Made by a program: the position numbers and the translations under genes
Notes under the pieces: generated by a model
The model's input: only the letters and a program-made list of their open reading frames with translations
Told to the model about the DNA's origin: nothing
The model's database searches: none
Shown here: in pieces, positions 25,331 through 39,052 of the stretch
Numbering within the stretch: the first letter of the stretch is position 1
Layout: each line of letters opens with the position of its first letter
NCBI RefSeq assembly: GCF_008831285.2
Contig: NC_045141.1
Location: forward strand, 20,952,848-21,016,847
Source of the DNA: Nymphaea colorata
Lineage: Eukaryota; Streptophyta; Magnoliopsida; Nymphaeales; Nymphaeaceae
Reading direction: 5' to 3'
Length of the DNA: 64,000 nucleotides

Positions 25331-28246
25331 CCTGCAACATGAAAGTAACTTCCGTCCACATACAATTGATTCCCTTGCTTCCCTGCAATTGCCATACATG
25401 GTCAGCACTTTTTGGCCGATGGGTGAGCGTGGGGACGTCGTGCAGGAACTGAGAGGCTTTGCTTAGTAGATTGAACAATGTCCCTGCCCATAGGCCATAG
25501 CTTATGGTTCATAAGGTTGATTGTGGCCAATTACCATGTCTAACGTATTATATCATAGCATATAACGACGTTCAGACTGGTTTTTATTTGGGGAGATCAG
25601 GCATAGGTTCGACCACAATGTAGCTTCATTTGGAGAGCTCTGTAATTCCAATAAGCAGAAGAAACATGGTGCATAATAATCTTCAAGGCTTTTCTATCGC
25701 CTTTTTTGTTTGTTTCCTCTTTTTGGAGAAAGGGAGAGAAATGTATATTAAACATTAGAGGGCCTCATTACTTTGCAGTAGTTAGAAGGAATTCATTTAT
25801 ATATGTCTAAAATATTCGTTCATTTGTGTGCAGTAGTTTGTGGTAGTTCAGTTATATATGTCTAAAATCTTTGTCGTGTTACTAGTACAGCTAAGCCCTG
25901 CCACCTAAAGCGCATCTTGTTGATACTTGAACCCGTAACTTGTCTGAGTACATGTAGAAGTTTTGCCCATGCGAGGACCTCCTTCAAAGTGGATCAGATA
26001 TGGATCTTGATCCAATTCAAAAACTGTTCTAATAAGGAGACCTAAACCGATCCATATACTCCCCCTCCCCCTATTCCCCATTGCCTACACTTACTAGGCC
26101 CCTTTCCCGTACCAAAGATGGCGTACAATAAGGAGAAACTATTATAACTGGGTCCATATCCGCGTCTATCAAATGGATATTAAGACAACCGGAGAATCCA
26201 AACTTTTATATAATACGATCTGATCTGTCCCCTGGTAGTGGTAGGTGAGTGAGTGATGGTTACGGGCTTAACTGACTGGGTCCGGTCGTGAATCACTATC
26301 TCAGTGGGCTGACTTTAGATCTGCTTAAATTTGGATCATAGTCTCAAATGATCTGCAGAAAGGGATATTAAGGTACCGAGTTGTTGGCGTTTGGATCTGA
26401 AATGAAATCCAGATTAAGAAAAGGAAGACGCATGAACCAGGTTGAAGTTGTATCGAAACAATAAAAATAAATCAGTTCATGTCTCCTTTTCATATAATGC
26501 AACAGGAGACGGTTGTTCTCAATTTCCAAATCGTGGGAGCTGCACATGAAACAAACGTCTACTCTAGTGTTCGAATTGGGCAAGTTGTTAGGAACTGGCA
26601 AATTATTGGCTTGCGGTCTGTACCACAAATTTCTTATAATTCTTGAGCCGCACAATATTACGTTGGTATATTACTGGTTTTGAATGTGGATAAATTGGAG
26701 CAATAAGCAATACAAAATTCTTTGCTCTCAATAAGAAATGGAAACTTTAATAGTCTTAGGTGAAGTGATCTGAGAAGCTTTAGTGAAAGCTTGTCAAGAA
26801 TGTGCCCATGTCAAATATCATAAGAAACTTCAGCAGTTGTATTTACAGAGGTTGAGAACAAGGACAATGGATGTATCATTGTAAAACAGTTCTCATTTGA
26901 TGTGCTAATGGACTTTCAAGTGAACTTATAACTAGTTTTGTATGAACTTGTGTTGAACTAATTTTAAAAAGATCATGTATAACTAATTTCAGGTAACCAA
27001 CCAAAGTATACATGATGTACCCCGGACAAACGACTTTTGGATGCTTGTAGCCTAGAATCAGCTATGCAATCAAACTTAACCTAGACTTATGGTTTCTCCT
27101 GTGAATTTGTGTGAACATGTATTGAAGTCTTTGAAACGACCTGACCCACTCTCACACCGGGCTGGACCGTTAGCGAATCTCAACCAGCCTCCTAACAATT
27201 TCTATTTCAACTAAAAAAAAAAAGTTAGGAACTAAGACAACCAACTAGTGAACAACTCCCTTTATAAGCTCTTAAAGATTTCTCTCCATCTTCAATACAT
27301 AGCTAAACTTCTCGAAATGGGGCATTACAATCTTCCTTTTTTTACTTGAAGATCAAATGGGGCATTACAATCTTCCTTTTTTTACTTGAAGATCAAATGG
27401 GGCATTACGATCTTCCTTGTTTTACTTGAAGATCACAAGGCCAAACCTCTAAGCGGCTGTATGCAGACAGGTTGTTTATGGCGCAAAGATTGCTTTATTG
27501 CAAGAAGTAGAAGTATGATTTCTCGATCCAGCTTAAGAAAGGAGGTGGCGATCACCAAAATGGCAAGCCATGCCCAAAAGGTCACAAGGTTGGCATCTAC
27601 CAATTTTCAGGTAAGCCGAAACCCGATTTCATGCGACCCTGCTTTGAGATGCAATGAATTCAACAAACTCATTGAGCTCGCCTGAGAACGGCTTAATCCG
27701 ACCAACTCAGGTAATATCAAGCCCGTCAGAATCAGTTGCATATTCGGTCCCACTTTCAACTTTGAACCGGTTGGGCGCCAGTGAAACATTACTCAAGCAT
27801 CCACTTGGACGCATAATACAAAAATATCCATAAACAACAGAGACATAAACGACTACACGTGTATCAAAAAGTGTAAATACAGAAATAGAAATATTATTAC
27901 TGGATTGGAAAATAATCGAGTATCACATACATATCTGCCGACTCACTTTTAACAATTACAGCGAAAAAATCAATTTTGATTTGAATAGTTCTGCTTCTTC
28001 CTGGACGCCTCAAAGAATCGCATGAAAAATAGGGATATAAAGAATTAAATTGCCTGAGAATACATTTGTGAAAGATAATGACGGACATCACGTATTTCAT
28101 TCTAGTCTACGTGTAGGGGAACTCCTGAAGCTCAGCAGAAACTTTGCATCCTACCAAGCATTCATAAGTCGTTGAACCCTCTCCCTCTCTCTCATTACTT
28201 GCTTCCTTTATCTTGTAATTACGATGAAGAAATCAAGACTCCTATA
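25331..28246. other. Intergenic; 3' regions, repeat remnants, no gene
   Basis: The left part is the 3' untranslated region of the glycosyltransferase gene; the right edge is that of the methyltransferase gene. Between them, 25980-26240 holds a degenerate repeat with gatcagatatggatcttgat-type motifs. A 40-bp tandem array lies at 27315-27434. No gene is supported. Confidence 0.45.
27315..27434. repeat. 40-bp tandem repeat, three copies
   Basis: The unit starts aaatggggcattacaatctt at 27315, 27355 and 27395. The first two copies are identical and the third differs at two sites, so the array is recent. Confidence 0.9.
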
Positions 28247-31200
28247 CTACTCTGTCGTCTTCTTGCCTGAGGAATACCAAAGCTTCTTTTGGCAGATAAG
28301 AACCTTTTCCTGCTCCACACTGTACTCCGTATCATGCTTCTGGCAGCTCCATTTCATTCCCTTGGCAACATTCTGTATTGCTTCCACGAAATGGCTGGAC
28401 TCGCGCATGATCACATAGCCATCTGGTCTTAGGATACGGTCCATTTCAAGCAGCACATACTTCATCTCGCACCTGGAAAGACACACTCGAAACATAAGAA
28501 AGAAAGCACATGCAAAGCCCTTTACTGAATACAACTGCACACAAAATCTGACTTCACCTGTGGCTTTCAGCAGTGAAGAGGCCATCAAGATGCAAGAGAT
28601 CATATGTTCGAGGATATGTAGAGAATGCCTCACACCTGAAATGATCGACAAGCATAATAAATAACATGTCCGCATGCATTTTGAAAACATGGCCATGTTT
28701 CTGTATATAGAAGAGCTCACCAATCATGGTTCGTGCCAATCAAGCCTCGGTCAAACACAACACTGAGAGTATTGATACTATATGAAGACACAACATTCAT
28801 CACCCACAATGGAGAATCAATTAGAGCAGCAGCAAAGCCTCCATACACAGTATTCATGTCCATGACATTGCGAATCTTATCAGTCCCAAGAGCGGGAAGA
28901 AGAGTCTTGTAATGCTTGACCCTGACTTTCCACTTAGAGTCATCATGGTTAAATGCACCAGCACTGCCCCCATGAATGATACTGACCCTCTCGGGAGCAG
29001 CATGAAGACGTTCAGGCCATTTTGGTAGTGATTTTAATGATGTTTTCTTCAAGTTGGGGTCCGGAGCCACCACACAGGGCCTGAGAGGAACATACCAAGC
29101 AGCATCCGGCTCAAAACTATCATCACATTTTGGTGGATACGAGTCTGCCTTAGCCAGTTTATCATAACAGCTATTGTCTGTGGACTTTTGCCACACAGCA
29201 ATGTCATCTTTCTTGCTATACTGCTTAAAGCACATTTTCGTAAGCAGAGTCTGCAAACTGTTGTAGTCGGCTTTCTGTTCTTCAATTGTGGTATTCCATC
29301 CACGCCAACGGTTTTGATAGTTAACAGGGGGCCCAGATAGGACCCAGAAACCCCCAGGCCTAAGTATCCGGTGTATCTCCAGAAGATAAACTCCACCTGA
29401 AAATAGACTTGCTTATTAAAGTACTGCATTTCAAATGACTTAGATATGATGTGAAACACAAATAAGATGTACTGGACAAAAGAAAGAATTCATATAATGA
29501 ATCACTTTAATATGGAGAAGAACGCGATATGAAAAATTTGAGAACATTTAGGTACCATATTTCGGATAATAAAACAAAGGTTGTTATGATACATATTTTT
29601 GAAGTTCCCTAACACGTTTCATATTGATCTATTGACATTCTTCAACCCGAATGTCTGAAGAACAACCCTGAGCCTGGTAGACAGAGCCTTGTTGGCAGGG
29701 AGCTAACCTTCCCATTACCAATCTTCGAGTTCCAAAAAGTCAAGCAGAAGGTAGACATTGACAATAGATTCCGGAAATTTACAAATTTCTTCCATAAACA
29801 CCTTTCTTCACTACCAACTTAACCTAGTGACCTTTGTAAAATGGCAGTGACCGTTCAAGCTGTACTGAGCATATACCAGACAACATAAAAATTGTCATCA
29901 GTGATCAGACAGATATATCAAGTCTCAATGTATGGTTTCAATCGTTGAACAGAAATTTTAACTTATCATTTCACCATCTAAAGCAACTCATGATATTGGC
30001 ATTACCGTGTAGCTTTTCAAAAAATACAAGCATACAGGTAACTGTTTGCCAAAGTGCTTTCTTTCTCTCCACTTACAAGAAACGGTTTGATTCTGAGAGC
30101 AACATGGCAAGTAACCATGGGTTATGCAAATGTAATATCTTTATTTTTTCGCGACTCCCCAACTGCTATACTATAGGTGGAAAACCCTTCAACAATTTGC
30201 GCACTTAGGATAAATGAACATATACAGGGAACACTTCTTATGAGATTTTGGGATTGTGAAATTTGAAATACCAAGTTCACAAGAAAAATGGTCACCCAGA
30301 TAACTGACTTGCCAATGTTATCTTAATTTGTTTGTACAGACTAAAGCTGAGGACAGACTTCCTTCTGTAAACCATGTAAAACAAAATTTTGCAGGTGAAG
30401 TAAGTACCAAATTCAGTCCATGGAATCAAGCATCTGCTGCAATGGGCCATATCAAATGAGTTTGACGGAAAAGGCAGGCGTTGAGTAGACAGAATTCCCA
30501 ATATTGCAGGAATGCCACGTTCCAAAGCAAACTGCACTTGGGCTTCATGATTGTCTCTTGGTGCAAGGGACATTGTTAGGATTCCACGATCTAGTAAATC
30601 ACCTCCCCAGCTAGCAACCTGAACAGAAGGATGGCTTCAATAAGGTAACACCGAACCAAGGATAGAAGATCAGCACATGCACAGTAGTATACATGCTCTC
30701 ATGCACGAACTTATATAAAGATAATATAATTTGAGTGATTATATTAACATGTTATTATGCATAAACATATCTCAGAAAGCAGACAAGATGCATACCCCAC
30801 AACCAGTATCAAGAGCTGTCCTTATGCTCTTGTCCTTCATCCCTGGGATCAAAGCTTGCATCAAGTCCACATAATGACCAACACCTTTGGGGAACATGGT
30901 TCCACCTCCTGGAAACAGGAACTTCTCCCCTTGTTTTCTTAACCAATTTTGATTTGATTTCTGATTGTTAATCCAGTCATAAGGAACATTCCTACAAAAG
31001 AAAACAAAGAAAAAAAAAACATCAGCCCCACTCACAATGTTCTGCAAAAACCAACTTTGCCACTGAATGTGAAAAATAAATCATAACATGATCCAGTAGA
31101 AATACCTGTACCAACATTCGTCTTTGCTCTTTGGCCATCTGATGGGTATCTTGTACCCATTTGGTGGGGGAACTAAGCATTCTTTTCTCTCAAAGAGTGG

Positions 31201-33112
31201 AGGGCAGTGACGCTCCATGAATGAAAGTCGATTATAACTGTATTTTCGCCATCTCTGAGAAAGGGAAGAGGAGACATAATCAGCACTCTCTAATACAAAG
31301 ATCTGCCGATATAACTTCTTTAACGTTCTTCATCCTAGGGAAACTTCAACCATGTTCTTAGGTAGCTACAGGTCATAAAAGATAAGATGATGGAAAAAAA
31401 ATATATATTAGGAGTTCTGATAGAGTTGATGCATGCCAAGGTTGGCCTCCTTGGGCCTGCTGGACTAGGCTGCCTTGTTAACAGAGCAAAGTATCTCAGA
31501 TCATTATTAAACTAGACACGTTGTAAATTGTAATAACAGAGCCAATATAAAGGAAGAAAAATGCATGCTAGTAATGAGGAAAACTGATTGATACCTTCGG
31601 ATCTGTGCATGGGGTGTAATCCTGATGGTCAATGCCACACTCAGGAAAAACAACCGACTTAAGTTGAGGAGAAGTAACTGCAACCTTTTTAGGGGTTTGG
31701 GGGGCTACAACTACTGGCCTTTCAAGCAGCTTATGCTTGTCAGAGCAAAATACACCACCAAGATAAAATGAAAGTGCGCAGAGTAATAGAACCACTACAG
31801 TTATTGGAAGAGCTCTGAATTTTCTATCAGGATAAGACCCTTGCTTGTATTCTTTACCCTTCACCTTTTCAGATACAAAGTACCTGCACCCGAGATTACA
31901 GACTGTGTAAGAAGAATTGCAAACAGAAGCTTAACTTTGACATCCATAAATCATTACACACCGAATTGCACCGGTCATTTGCTTAATACATAGCATTTTC
32001 AGCACGTGAAATACCAATTAAGTTTAGAGATGCAAGAGTAACAAAAAATTGATTTAGAAGCAGTGATCTTATGAAAATAACCTAATAAAACATCAAACCA
32101 AATATCGACATCCAAGATCAGCACACCCTAAATATACCCTTACATGTCTATGGCCATAGGAGCAAATCCTTACATACTGACAACAGTAATACAAAGTTGT
32201 GTACATATCAGCAAGTGCACATGCTTGTGCACATATGCAAACAGTACAAATAAAATTAGGTTCATGTTGGGACATAAAATTTAGCTGAAATTGCTGCTGA
32301 CACAGATCTGTCATGAAAAAATATGTTGTTCATTTTCTGTAGGCAAGTGGGGTTGTTAGGCAGACGAACGTCTTAACACGAACGTCTTAAATCTAACCCA
32401 GTAGCCAGGTGAATGAATCTCTTGTTTGGCACAACGACTAGAATTTAGATAGAATTTGCACAGTTAATCACGGACAAGTGATACATTCTGTGGAATAAAT
32501 TGCACTAAAGCTAGAAATCCAATCGTAAGAATTCTTTGCCGCATTAAAAGCTTCCAACATCTCAGAAATCCAGGAAACCAAATAACTCAGTCCATAGACA
32601 TTAATTACAAACAAGATCTTCTGGGATTTTCAGAAAAAGCAACCAAATTCTGTCTGGCCAGAGCGAGAATCGCTCAGTAAAATTTGAAAATTGATCAAGA
32701 TGAGTGAACAATAGCCAGCCGCCCACCCACGTCCGAATCATCGAACTTTCACCATACGTGGCAACACAAAAAGCCGCGATTAGTGGAACATAAACATGGA
32801 GACCATGAAAAACTGTAATGTTATATACAGCTCAATACAAGTGGAATGAAGTAGACCAGAAACAATGATCCAGATCTACATCAAACTACGTCAACAAAAG
32901 CGCCTAAGAGAAACGACCGTCTCCTTTTTCCATTGGAAAACGATTTTCAAGCGTAAGACTAGAGTAGAAAACCAGACGAATTCATAAAGTCCAACCATTG
33001 GTGGCCAAAAAGTTCCAAACTTTTCCATGGCTGCCATGTTAGAGCAACTTTAATTAGAGAACGCTACAAGAACAGAAGAAAGAACATACCCCGATATGGA
33101 TAGCTTCGACAT
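28247..33112 (-). CDS. PMT21: Putative methyltransferase, PMT21/ERD3 type, eight exons
   Basis: Minus-strand exons 33090-33112, 31595-31883, 31106-31254, 30796-30991, 30408-30618, 28721-29396, 28558-28635 and 28247-28472 join in phase to give 615 residues. The true start is in the small first exon (MSKLSISG); a GTG within exon 2 is not the start. A short cytosolic tail is followed by a membrane anchor at about 33-53 ([20 protein letters not shown]). The lumenal part carries the plant PMT signature: FPECG...[23 protein letters not shown], the SAM-binding motif DTGCGVASWGG (about 215-225), [27 protein letters not shown], and in the second half [17 protein letters not shown] and [15 protein letters not shown]. 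It agrees almost residue for residue with Arabidopsis ERD3/PMT21 as I remember it. Proteins of this QUA2-related family sit in the Golgi and are thought to methylate pectin or other wall polysaccharides. Confidence 0.95.
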
Positions 33113-36100
33113 CTTCCAAACACAACGCTTCACATGAACACCCGATATAAGCAATAGATCTGCTGAATAGAAGAGATCTTTAGAATTAAACTCTGCACCA
33201 CTTTAATCTCTCGAGAGAAAATAAGGGGAACAGGGAAGAACTCTCTCCTCACCTCAACTTAATTCATTTTCCATAAGAACCATATAGAGATGAGAAAGAG
33301 AGAAACGAAGTAAGGAGGAAGAAAGGTGCAGGAGATAAGAGGACTCAGAAATGCTAAGGAGGAAAGTTAAGATTAGAAGCGGTGAGCAACAGAGGGAGGA
33401 CCTGTACTATGAAAAAGAAGTAGGAGGTTTAAATGTAGAAGCAACGATGAATGACTGACCTCACCAGATCTCCTTTCCGTATTATTCCTCAGAGGAGGAG
33501 CGACTGAAAGCAGAGAGACAGATGGGGAATAGGCAGAGAGCACAACCGAACGTGCACTGCCTTTTTATCAGCAATCTCATTTACTCTGTCGGCGACCTCT
33601 CCTCCTCCTCCCCGCGTTTCACAGTTTACTCTAACCCCAACTCCCTCCCTCGTTTCTCTCACTTTTACAGCGGGATCCTCGTTCTTGCATTAAAAACCGT
33701 CTCTCTTCGTGACGTACACACAATCACCACACAGAAACTGAAGATCTGTCTATCATACACAGGAGAGATAGAGAGAGAGGACAGAAAAGGAAGGAAAAAG
33801 AGCAGACTCGTAGTAAAGACTAAAGCGTCGGTGATACGCAGCTCTTTCCCCAGTTTTCTACCAAATCATTCGGCTCGCCAGCGGGCCTGAAGAACGCCCA
33901 CCTTCCTGCTTTGCGCCCACCATCTCTAATTAGCGTCCACTGTTGGAGCTGAAACGAGCCACTCTGATCTTCAGTCCGGTTTTCCCTTTTGAGCTTGTGA
34001 CGGAGAGAATTGAGAAACTATTTTCCACATCCAGATTACTGAGAACCAAATCTTTCACTTCCTTCCAAATGAACGGAAAGAGAAAGAAGGATTTAGATAC
34101 ACCTCCCTAGATTTCGCCAAGCAAGTTTTGTGAAGACCTTACTGTCGAAAACTAGGATATTATAAGTCTACAGTTTCAAGCCCAACAGACCAGCCCATAT
34201 CCAGGTCGAAGTATTATAAACCCAACATAAGACCGGATTTGACTCTGAAACACCATTGGATTCTATATCTAATCCAGCAGCAGTTGATCGGTTAGGTTCA
34301 GTTGGGTGGATCGACATGAGACTGTTTTTCCAGGTGGGTCAGGTTCTTTAGGGTGGCGAGCTAGGCAGGACCGAGCCCACATATGAATGAATGTGATGTT
34401 AAGATCGCGGACCAGGCATTAATTGATTAGACCTACCAACCCTCTAGATCTCGGCACGTTGTGTTGGACCCAAAGGTGTGATTGATTAATTGACTGCCCA
34501 TTTCAAGACTTGGACAGCTGGGTTGGACCCAAACCCACGAAAGCGAACTTAAAAAATAGCAGATGCAGTGAACCAATATCAAGTTACCTCATTCTTGAGC
34601 TTAAGTTTATATTCTTCAAGATATAAAAAGGAAGGAGATGATGATGATAACAATGGCATTAAGTCTAGTCCCAAGTCTCGAGGAGTACAGAGGAACAGAA
34701 ACCGATAACAGAGCTAATCCGGTGCAGACTTAATGATAACGCGGTTCCGAACCAGGAGGGGAGGTGAGGGCACGGCACGGCGGTGATCCCTCAAGAGAGG
34801 GACGTCGGCGAGGAAAAAGGTCGGGCAAATGGCCGACTCTGGCAGTCAACCGTCAACCTGCCATGCCTAGACTCTAGAGAAGTAAGTAGTCTTGAACAAA
34901 ATTCGAATAACATAGTTTTATTCATTACCATTTCTTACCATACATCTCTTTCCTCCGGTGGTGTTGGAAATCGAAAGGTTGAATGAATTTAAACTGCTCC
35001 AAGGCAATTTCTTCGTCCATTGCTATTTATTTTGTGATTTGAATGATTTTATAGCATGTCATTGTTTACAGTCCAGAAAAATAACACCAGTTGAATCGAA
35101 TCATATCGAACTGAGGATGCATCATGCTCGGCCCTCAAATCTAAGGCCGGGTATTTTAAAATAGTCGGACCGCCAAAAACGCGTGAGAGAGTTCGCGGTG
35201 GAGCCCTGACCTTTAGCTCTTGACGTTAACCTAGGTTCGTCCTCACGTGGGGCATGTGCTGAGTGGGGGGCACATGCACATGCATATGCAATCCCCACTC
35301 CAAAACTTGCTAATTATTTATATTAGCGGCCCACCTTTCCTTCTAATCCTTCTCCACTCGACGACAATATGCCTACCAAATTTGCATTAGTTGTTTTAAA
35401 TTCAAAAAAAAGGAGTCCGGCAGACCTTCATGCATGCATACAGAATCGGACTCATCATTTAGAGTCCAAGGTGTTCGTTCCCCACTAAATGAAAAGCATT
35501 ATAGCTTTGCGAAGGTGGAGAGTCGTGGCTCCCATATCTAATAATTAGAGAAACCCAGGCCATTAATCGACTCAAGAATTTTGAGTCAGATTTTTCTTTT
35601 TGACCTGTAGTAAGTTCAACCTTCGAATATTTTAATCATCATCCCAAGACAGGCTCAGCATTTTCATACTCCAATGTAATATATATATTCATCAGCACTG
35701 AACGGAGGACAATGGGGGCAGGGGCTACTTTTTTCTTAATGTGCGTGCCAACCAGAACGAGTGGTGATTTGGGCTCCACTTTTTTTCTCTACGAGGAGGC
35801 AAAAACGAAGCAAAGGTGTGAACTCTGAAATAGAAAAGATACTGTGTATGTACTTGCAATGAAGGAAGGAAGGAAGGAAGGAACGAACGAAAGAATCTAC
35901 CTGCACACAGATATCAATCAAGTACACAAGTAACTTTCAGTACAGCGAAAATTCGTTGAATGACCTCCCGGAAACGCCGCTTTCTCTTTCCGACGACTGC
36001 CGGACGGCCACCCTCATAAGCCGAGCATGTTTGCCGCCGGTCAAAAAATGAAAGGCGTTCAATTGAAGGGTTCAATTTCATTCATAATATTGACTGGAAT

Positions 36101-36332
36101 TCTGGTGTTATTAGTAAACAAATTCATATTTCTTTACCAAATCGGACTCGAGGGATGAAAGTGAAACATCAAATCAACATCAAACATGTGGAATCCATTT
36201 CAGACGCGAAATGCTAAATTAACAAAGCTCAAAATGGTACTGCACGTTACGTTACGGTGGAGAAGGCAAAAGGAGACGGACAACATGCCGACATTGACGA
36301 GCCGACCACTACAACAACCAGTTCCCCATAGA

Positions 36333-36416
<84 letters not shown>

Positions 36417-39052
36417 AAAATAAATTATCACCTCATAATAGAAAATTGTTATTTGTGAGTAATTAGGTCAAATCAATCATGGGTGGCATATTGTCCCAAG
36501 TCAATGGAAAAATGAAAGATAAATTTGTTCATGTAGTCTTTTTCAATATATTTGAAAATTAAACTTTTCTTTGCTTGACTTCTCATTCTCCACCCCTGAT
36601 TTGTGCCTATAATTTAGCTTTCTCTCTCTCTCTCCATGTGTATATTAAAACGCTTATTTGACCAACAAGAATCCGTGGTTGAAGTTTGGAGCCAATTGTT
36701 CGATGACGTCACTAGGTAGAATCTAATTGAAGGCCTTGAATGCGATTTTGGATCTGGATCTTAAACTTTGGAGTCTGCTTAGATGTGAAAGTAGAGGTGA
36801 TTCGAGCTGGATGTGGGTTTGGTCCCAATCGACGAGTCGTCACATCTGGATCAGAACCGAGGCCCACCAACTTGTAGGCAAACTTTTTGTGTTGGATCCA
36901 AAGCGCGTCATTCCCCTTTGTTCTTTTCGCTGGCATTTCCCTTTAAATAGAAAAGAAAAGGAGTCAGAGTGACAGGGAGATCCGGATCCATCATGTGAAG
37001 TCTCAACATAAAAAAAAAAAAGATAATTAATTAAATAAAAGTATAATATTTCAGTTACGGACCCATCTATTGGCCATGTGTTAAGAACATGCCTCGTATT
37101 TTTTTCCTTTTCCAAATTTTTAGTGACTAAAAATTTATACGAGCAGAAAATTTCCTTCTTGGGAACCAACACACGACATATCTTTCCGGCACCAGTAATT
37201 TTTTTGGGGAATCTACACATTATCATTTTATTTATTTATTTATTTATTTGTTGCTGGCGGAAGCTTGCGTTTCGATGTTGGCTTCATCAATGCAGAGAAC
37301 ATGCCATTGCTTTCACTGACGTTACCGATGCGCAATTATTGAATCCATGTCTTTTTCACAGGATTTTAATAAGTTAGAAGCCTCAAGCCTTCTTCACTGA
37401 ATTCTGAAGCACTTTCCTTTAGATGAAAAAGTGATTGGATAATTTATTTCTGTCACATTTATCTCAAACCCAAAGAAAAATGTTTGCTTCTAACTTTCTT
37501 GCTTCCCATCAAATGCCTGAAAGGCACACCTCATGGCATGTCATTAACAATCCATCAATCAAGCAGTTATATCTTGGAACTGTTGAGTGACCTTTCTCTT
37601 CATCTCCATCTGTTGCTTGTTCTCTCATTTGTTTTTCACTACTTTAAAGTTGCGTTTGATAGCCACAAGATTTAAACAGTGTGTTTTGAGAGATCAAGAT
37701 CTCATTTGGATGGATTTTAAAACCATGCTACATGTTAAAAACCATGAATTTAAAATCCGATAAAAAAGAGAAGAGTCCGACCTTAAATCAAAGATCACAA
37801 ATCGCCGCGGATCTCAGAACACAACCAAGTTATGAAAATTTAGTATCATTTTAAACCTTGTCTTACTCTTTTTTTCTTTTTCATATACATATGAAAAATA
37901 CATAGAGGTGCTTTATTAAGAAGACAGCGAAGGAATTGCATGACAGCACGTCATCAAGAAAAAGCTTTTATTGTTATGGCGACGCGCCAATGAGTATATG
38001 TCTTTCAAAAAGCAAAACCGATAACCAGACATCGTGCTTAGAATGAATGGAGGAGAGAAAAGGAGAGGGATAAAAGAAAATACAGTTCACAAAGTGTGAT
38101 CCTCAATAGGATATGTTGTGTCTAGCCAACTGCCAGTCAACTTTTGAATGAAGTGCGTGGGGAACCTGTATTACAATGAGTACAAAGTCCGATCTTAGTC
38201 TGTCGATGTAATTTAAAACCTAAAGCCTGAGCTTAGATTTTAGTGATACAAGTCTCGTTGACCGATTCTTTGTTCCATTTGTATCATTTTCAGAAGCTTC
38301 AACGGGCATAGTATAGCTGGTCCAATTAACTGCTTGTAAACAAGTAAGTTTATAGTTTGATTTTCGTGAGTGCAGAGTCTTACGTGGTAAGGCGCTCGAG
38401 CTAGCTCGAAAAGAGGCAAACCTCTAGTGTGATTCTCGGGGGCATTGTGCCTCTGCATCTTAAGTGGTAGAACACAATACTTAAGTTAAGGGGGCATAAT
38501 GCCTTGGACATACTTTTGGTGTGAGGTTCAACATTTATGGTTTCTAACGCTACCCATATGTAAAGAGTGTCACCTTTGAGAGCCGAAGCATCAATATCAC
38601 CAGTACAGTGACTACAGTCCAGACACAGGCCGCCCGATTGGGCCTCCCTTCTTGGTCATGTCTTCCCCATGTTTCCGGATTGCCTGATAAAGGAAGCTCT
38701 TCAAAAATGTAACAAAACACAGGACTTTCTTGTGTGAATAGGATTTTTGCAACCCAGTAAATTTCAGGAAATTTTAAATCAGGAAAGTTTATGGGTTTAA
38801 CTGAACCATGGAAATCCATTCATATATACAAATTATATACGCTTTTAAATTTATTTGGTATTAGATTTTTCCCCTATTCATAGCTACCATTTGATTGGTA
38901 GATCCCTGTGCTGCATACTCTCTCTCTCTCTCTCTGCTGCAATGGATGGTGTTTAATTATATTGTTCTTATCTCCTTAGTATGAGCTTCATACACGAACT
39001 ATATTTCATTATACAATTTTGTTCACCGACTGTTTATCAGCAACACAGAAGT
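33113..39052. other. Methyltransferase promoter, then repeat-rich intergenic DNA
   Basis: The first 800 bases should hold the 5' leader and promoter of the methyltransferase gene. Beyond that I see no gene. A repeat remnant at about 34180-34560 has ggttaggttcagttgggtgg-type motifs; 35863-35885 is a GGAA microsatellite; 36335-36414 is a CT tract running into an AT tract; and 38350-38520 is another degenerate repeat. A minus-strand open frame at 38550-38819 ends in a hydrophobic CVWTVVTVLVILMLRL segment and resembles a membrane-tail exon, but no partner exons were found. Confidence 0.4.
36335..36414. repeat. Compound (CT)n(AT)n microsatellite
   Basis: About 17 CT units pass directly into about 23 AT units. 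Confidence 0.9.

Noticed and set aside
33522-33890. 122-codon plus-strand frame
   Set aside because: Lies in the promoter/leader region of the methyltransferase gene on the other strand, with no domain and low-complexity pyrimidine content.
38550-38819. Minus-strand frame ending in a membrane-like CVWTVVTVLVILMLRL segment
   Set aside because: Suggestive of a tail-anchor exon, but no upstream exons or promoter could be found; mentioned only in the intergenic note.
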